This document shows, in pieces, positions 59,461 through 64,000 of a stretch of DNA of 64,000 nucleotides. Source of the DNA: Rhynchospora pubera (Eukaryota; Streptophyta; Magnoliopsida; Poales; Cyperaceae); the NCBI GenBank assembly GCA_028095005.1, contig CM051460.1, positions 282,946,238-283,010,237 on the forward strand, in the 5' to 3' direction. Position 1 is the first letter of the stretch. Every line of letters begins with the position of its first letter. Under the pieces are notes generated by a model that was not told the origin of the DNA, made no database searches, and saw nothing but the letters and a program-made list of their open reading frames with translations. The translations under genes were made by a program, and so were the position numbers.

Positions 59461-59782
59461 GTTTCACTCATGCTCAGCTCTTATTTTAATTTGTGTTGCA
59501 ATTTTGGTGCAAGAAAGCAACAAACTTTACTACTAAAAAAATGAGCCAATTAGAGCTCTTTGACACAGCAATCGATGTTCTACATCAACCTCATTGCCTC
59601 TCTCTTATTCATATTGATAATTTAGATTTACAAAGATGTATATGTGCAGTTACAGTAGCCATTTAAATAGTTTAAAGAAAATAAAAATGACACACTCAAA
59701 TCTTTGTTTGTTTTTGGATTAAATCTATTTCTAAAAGATCCCTTTAGGCTTCCCATACGAGCTCAGAAATAAACTTCCCTTA

Positions 59783-59950
59783 GGGGCCGTTTGGATCCCC
59801 ATGGGATTTTGGAGAATTTCATCTTTATACCATAAATTTATTATAAATAATCCAAACTCTTTACAAAATTACACACTTCCCAATAAATTTATTCCTAGGA
59901 ATTGCAACTTTTCCAAATTCCCCAACTTCCTAAACGATCCAAACGGCCCC
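59783..59950. mobile_element. PIF/Harbinger-type MITE (168 bp), TTA duplication
   Basis: GGGGCCGTTTGGATC ends in inverted orientation with TTA on both sides (59780-59782 and 59951-59953). Same length and family as 6064-6231. Confidence 0.9.
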
Positions 59951-60248
59951 TTATAGCTTATACCATGTATCTATCTAATCAGTTCAAGTTTGTTTCTTTT
60001 TTTCAGGAAAAAATGTCGAGTGTCAACACCATTTGTTTGCTGGTAGTGTTGAATTTTAAGCTCAAATATCTTGCATACCAAGCGGTGATTATTTTGATAT
60101 ACTGCATATTTTAGGTATTGGGATGTGCGTTGCAGTTATCCAGTTAGCATGCATTTCCTGTTAATGTTCCTTTTTTTTTATTTGTTTGAATCTAAATAAT
60201 TTTATGTTATGGAACGATTAAAAATTGAAACTCATTATCCAAAACTTC

Positions 60249-60277
60249 ATCGCGCGAAGCGCGATGCATTAGCTAGT
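60249..60277 (+). mobile_element. Helitron-like 3' terminus
   Basis: ATCGCGCGAAGCGCGAT forms a near-perfect hairpin. Seven bases later comes CTAG followed by T, the layout of plant Helitron 3' ends. The matching 5' TC end was not located, so the size is unknown. The exon-like fragments at 55-59.5 kb could be its cargo; this is inference. Confidence 0.5.
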
Positions 60278-60513
60278 TGTCCTTAATTTGTTTCTCGTGA
60301 CTCGTCACTCTTCAGGCATGAAGCTTTTGCAAAGAAGAGAGTATTAAAGTATTTTACGAAAAAGGAAGTCGGGAAGCCCTAGCTCGTTACTACGTTTGTA
60401 CACGTCACATCTCTCGCTTTTTGACCGTGCCATTCCAAAAAGTGACAACCAATACAGTGTGAGGTGTGCCAAACGATTTTGGACTTGGTAACTCGTATAT
60501 ATTCATTTATGTA
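60278..60513. other. Short intergenic gap, nothing recognised
   Basis: No feature was recognised between the Helitron-like end and the MITE. Confidence 0.5.
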
Positions 60514-60655
60514 GGCTCCGTTTGGATAGCTGTGGAAAGAAGAGAAGAAGGAGAGAAGTAGAAAGAAATATTAAGAAGTGTGTAACTTTGTGAATAGTTT
60601 GAATTATTTATAATTTTTTTTTCCTTCTTCCTTCTTCCTATATCCAAACACAGCC
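60514..60655. mobile_element. MITE (142 bp), GTA duplication
   Basis: The left end GGCTCCGTTTGGAT pairs with the right end ATCCAAACACAGCC. GTA flanks both sides (60511-60513, 60656-60658). Tourist-like by ends and 3-bp duplication. Confidence 0.85.
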
Positions 60656-60670
60656 GTAATGTTACATAAA

Positions 60671-60859
60671 GGCTGTGTTTGGATGGTGAGAAGTGGGAAG
60701 AAGGAATAAGGAATAAGGAATTTTTTTCAATAAATTTATTCATAATCATCTAAATTCTTCACAAAAATTACACACTTCCCAATAAATTTATCCCTTCCTA
60801 ATAAATTTTTTTTCTTTTTTCTTCTTCCTACCTTATTCTCAACACATCCAAACGGAGCC
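60671..60859. mobile_element. MITE (189 bp), AAA duplication
   Basis: The left end GGCTGTGTTTGGAT pairs with the right end ATCCAAACGGAGCC. AAA flanks both sides (60668-60670, 60860-60862). Its ends are those of the neighbouring MITE in swapped order, so the two related elements lie in opposite orientation 15 bp apart. Confidence 0.85.
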
Positions 60860-60862
60860 AAA

Positions 60863-61822
60863 GTTAACATGTAGTAAAGAGCAGGTTCCGGGTAAAATAA
60901 AACATCATATAACCGAAAAAATATTACAATATATATAAAATAATTAATTATTGTCAGCCATTCATGTTTTATTTCGTTGGCTTATTTGACCATAAAAGTA
61001 CCTTAAGAAATGAAGAAATTGAAAAGTTGTATTTGTTTTCTAAACTTTCGAGGTAACTTGGAGTCAAGTCAATCAAAACTGGTATGTAAAAGATACGTCA
61101 AAATACTGAAATTAAATCACAAATTATATATAATGTTTTGTTATCTTTAGAGAAAGTGCCGTTAGTACTAAAAGCTGGGGGCAAAGAATTGTATCCCTTT
61201 GATTTGAATCACCGTATTAATTAACATGACGACTCGGATAAAAGATACGGATGGAGCTAACGTCAGCGGGAAAAGGAATCCAACAAGCTAAATTGCAGCC
61301 GTTGTTAAAAATCTGCGAAATAATTTCCATAAATAAACTACAACGGTAATAATTTCCATTAATGATCGTTTAGATTTAATAATATAATAAATTAAAAAAA
61401 AATCGCTATTCCTTTCTGGAGAAGGAATCTTTTACTGCCTTCGCAAGAAAGCTCCGTTGGTCTGTCGGTCATACCCTTTCTTCCCATTTCCGAGAACTTT
61501 CCTTTCCACCCCCCTCTAGTCTCCACTCTCCAGTCTCCACTCTTCTGCTACTTTAACCTTTTTTCTCGCTAAAAAGTAAAAAGTAAAAAGTAAAAAGTAA
61601 AAAGTAAAAACCCTTTTGTTCTCGCTAAAAAGTTTCTGCTACTTCAACGCACAGGAATCAAGACTTCGCCTCGTCTCCTCTCTCTCCTCTCCTGTCCTCT
61701 CATAGTCTCATCGGCTCTCCATCTCCCCATCCCTCTCCCTCTCCCTCTCCAAGCGACGGTTCTCTTGATCGGAGCCGTCGCTCTCTCTTGCGGGAGGTGA
61801 TTGATCAGGCACTAAGGCCAGT
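60863..61822. other. Upstream region of the right-end gene
   Basis: AT-rich to about 61420, then CT-rich, GC-richer DNA typical of a plant 5' UTR, with CTCCCTCTCCCTCTCC near 61733. A heptamer repeat (AAAAAGT)5 lies at 61571-61610. The promoter of the gene starting at 61823 should be here, but no TATA box could be fixed. Confidence 0.5.
61571..61610. repeat. Heptamer microsatellite (AAAAAGT)5
   Basis: Five perfect copies of AAAAAGT plus AAAAA, in the presumed promoter or 5' UTR of the right-end gene. Confidence 0.95.
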
Positions 61823-63860
61823 ATGCTTTTTGCAAATCTACTGGAGGTGAAGTGCAAATCAATTGCTCTGCTACTGGCTTCATCTCATGCCTCAGGTATT
61901 TTACGAAGCCGCTCCAACTCCCGTCTTTCTCTCTACTTCAACGAGTTACTCCAACCCCCGTCTCTCTCTCTTTCTAACATCAACGAGTTCCTCTTACAGA
62001 TGAGAACAAGGCGAAGAAAAGTTGAAGTGAGAGAAATATTTGGTGTCCAAGTTGGATATCAAGAAAATAAGCATGAGAGAGATAAGAGGCTCTAGTCATG
62101 TCATATGGTCTAGGTTGGATCAAGTGGTCAAGGCGAGTCAAGACGTAGACCTTAATCCAAGTATGGTTGAGTCAAGTAAAAGTGGTATCATGCAATGAAT
62201 TCTACAAGATGACCAAGAAGGAAAAGATCAAGTTATATGCAAGTCAAGCAAAGGATGCTCAAGTCTAACATGTGACAGGTCAAAGGATTCGAAGTCATTA
62301 GAAGAAGTTGGAGACGTGATGCCAGAAGATAAGATTAAGAGTAATCTACTTGGTATAAGGTTAGTAAATGAAACAATCTCTCATGTGTGATGTTTGTGAA
62401 TTGTGAAGGTGGTTTGAGTTACAAGGGTTACTTGGTTATGATGCACGGGGCGTGCCATGAGGGCACGGACTGGGCAAGATGATTTGATGCAAGGCGCTAG
62501 AGTCTAGCACAAGATGTGTGACTTGTGCCAATTGAAGAAATTGATCCATGTGGCGGTGTGTGCCGTCGTCGTGTGTGCGACTCATGGAAAGTTTGAATGA
62601 AGAACTTGAAGGCATGTGTGTGCCGATGAAGACAAAAGGTGTGTGCCTTAAAAGACGGTGTATACCGGTGTGCAGCACTCCTTACAAGTGAGACATAACA
62701 AGTCAGTACATGTCCACTTGAGGGGGAGTGTGAAAAAGTGCTGCATAAGATCGTGTTCTGGATCGAATGGATGACACTCAGAGCAAGGTTGATCAAGATC
62801 AAAAGAAGAACCAATCACGGATGTCAAACCCAACGAGTAATTTCGCAAGTTGACATTTTCAAGTGTGTACATGTCAACTTGAGGGGGAGTGTTGAAAGAT
62901 ATACTCTCACATTTGATTGTACAAAATTCACTTTTTCAACTCGGTCCGAGTTAGGGCCAACTCGGTCCGAGCAGGAAAATCCGACAGCCCAAAGAAGCCA
63001 TCTCGGTCCGAGTTCTCCCTAACTCGGTCCGAGTTCTAGCCATCTCGGTCCGAGTTCTCCACAACTCGGTCCGAGTTCATTGCCGACCTAGCATATTTGG
63101 CAAGTATTTTGTGGTATTTGTTGCCAAATCCTTCAGGATATGAGGGCTGCTTATAGGATGGTATGTTTCCATATGAGAAGGATCTGATTTATGTCAGAAG
63201 AGAAGGAAATTTGAAGATTAAGGACAAGAATATTTCCATTTATTTTTATTACCAAATTGGCTAGTTGCCTTATGTATTTTTTGTCTATTTATCTTCCCAT
63301 TCTCCCAAAACAATATTGTATCTCAGACATTAACAGAAAATAATAGAAAGAGTGTGCGTGTGTGTGGAGGACGTAGGCACCAAGTTGGTGCTGAACCTCA
63401 TTAAATTCTCGTGTTCTCTTGTATCTAAATTGTGTGATTGTTGTACTGAGATCCTCGTGCTGACTAGCCCTAAGGGGCACGGTTCTTGTGCAAGTTGCAC
63501 TTGGATCGTGCCTTCTCGAACCTAAAATCTAACTTCCGCTGCGTAGACGCTCGAATTTTTAACAAGAAACGTCTGGAAGCAGCTTCCTCTGGAAACCTCC
63601 GTTTCCTAAAAGCTACGTACTCTATTTTGCTTCATTCTACTTTCATCTCACCAAGTTAACTAATTAGCCATCTACTCGTTTACATTTTATTCATTTGTTT
63701 GGTAATCGGTCCTTGTGTTCTAATATCTGTAGAGGTGGCAAAGGAATTGAGCAAAGGGAACAGAACAACAGATGCAATCGAAGGAATCAAGGCTACAACT
63801 GCGTTTCGTCTTGCAGCCTTCCATATTTGGGTTTTCATGTTGATTTTTGGTCACAAAATG
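61823..63860 (+). CDS. Partial gene, first two coding exons, product not recognised
   Basis: Proposed exon 1 is 61823-61895 (MLFANLLEVKCKSIALLLAS then SHAS) with donor CAGGTATT. Proposed exon 2 is 63733-63860 after acceptor CTGTAG. It completes a GAG codon and reads VAKELSKGNRTTDAIEGIKA then TTAFRLAAFHIWVFMLIFGH, ending KM at a GTATTT donor. The phases agree and no stop intervenes. The end of exon 2 is hydrophobic and could be a membrane segment. The gene runs past the window. The intron holds a copia LTR. I recognise no family. A different first exon is possible because the CT-rich leader has several candidate donors. Confidence 0.45.
62097..62889 (+). mobile_element. 3' internal part of a truncated copia-type element
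   Basis: Non-coding sequence with two purine-tract motifs CTTGAGGGGGAGTGT (about 62714 and 62878), the form of polypurine tract found before 3' LTRs of plant copia elements. No pol motifs remain. The left boundary is a guess. Confidence 0.5.
62890..63564 (+). mobile_element. Copia-type LTR with six CTCGGTCCGAG copies
   Basis: It starts TGTTGAAAG directly after the purine tract and ends in AACA after TTCCGCTGCGTAGACGC, a usual end for copia LTRs of the Tork/Tnt1 type. Between 62938 and 63078 the near-palindrome CTCGGTCCGAG appears six times at uneven spacing. No primer-binding site follows, so this is a 3' LTR. It sits in the intron of the right-end gene. Confidence 0.65.
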
Positions 63861-64000
63861 GTATTTTCTTTATTTTTTCTTCTTAATTCTCTGTTATTAC
63901 TTAATTGCTTCATAAAACTGAACTACGTACTTATGTGAATAGAAGATGAGCTATTTAGAGGAGAGCTTCCAATAAAATTTCTGTATGTTCTTACCTTTGC

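Noticed and set aside
62436..62872. Several minus-strand frames of 74-105 codons
   Set aside because: They lie in the non-coding 3' part of a copia-type element and are read against its direction.

Overview
This is plant nuclear DNA. It has spliced genes with AT-rich GT..AG introns, Ty1/copia, Ty3/gypsy, LINE, Mutator-like and PIF/Harbinger-like elements, and many small inverted-repeat transposons. The main gene family resembles the DUF6598 domain known chiefly from grasses and relatives, so I infer a monocot, probably Poales or close. I cannot name the species.

Layout. 1-11 kb: a tandem repeat, one 3.3 kb gypsy-type LTR with its primer-binding site, MITEs, and a decayed fragment resembling coproporphyrinogen III oxidase. 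11.4-52 kb: an array of five head-to-head pairs of DUF6598-like genes. Each pair has a minus-strand member (A) and a plus-strand member (B), both with three exons. In pairs 1-4 the two ATGs are only 262-276 bp apart and share a conserved promoter block with TGGGCC/GGCCCA motifs. All five B genes are open (282-300 aa). On the A side, A1 (341 aa) and A2 (323 aa) are intact, A3 and A4 are broken, A5 has a one-base problem at its exon 2 acceptor, and one A-type exon 3 lies alone between pairs 1 and 2.

Transposons have opened the array. Between pairs 3 and 4, a LINE remnant was split by a Mutator-like element, which was then split by a recent complete copia element (5-bp duplication AGTAG; a single in-frame stop in an otherwise open gag-pol frame). 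Pair 5 was forced apart to about 7.1 kb by two Mutator-like elements with perfect 9-bp target duplications and a third small one. The largest carries an open eight-exon gene (578 aa) for a plant mobile domain (PMD) protein. Blocks of related sequence (6.4-10.2 kb and 52.5-54.1 kb) flank the array in direct orientation.

52-64 kb: repeats and MITEs, a decayed multi-exon locus I do not recognise, a Helitron-like terminus, and the first two exons of a gene running off the right end, whose intron holds a copia LTR with six copies of a near-palindrome CTCGGTCCGAG. The function of DUF6598-type proteins is not established; the paired layout suggests that A and B are expressed together, which is inference.
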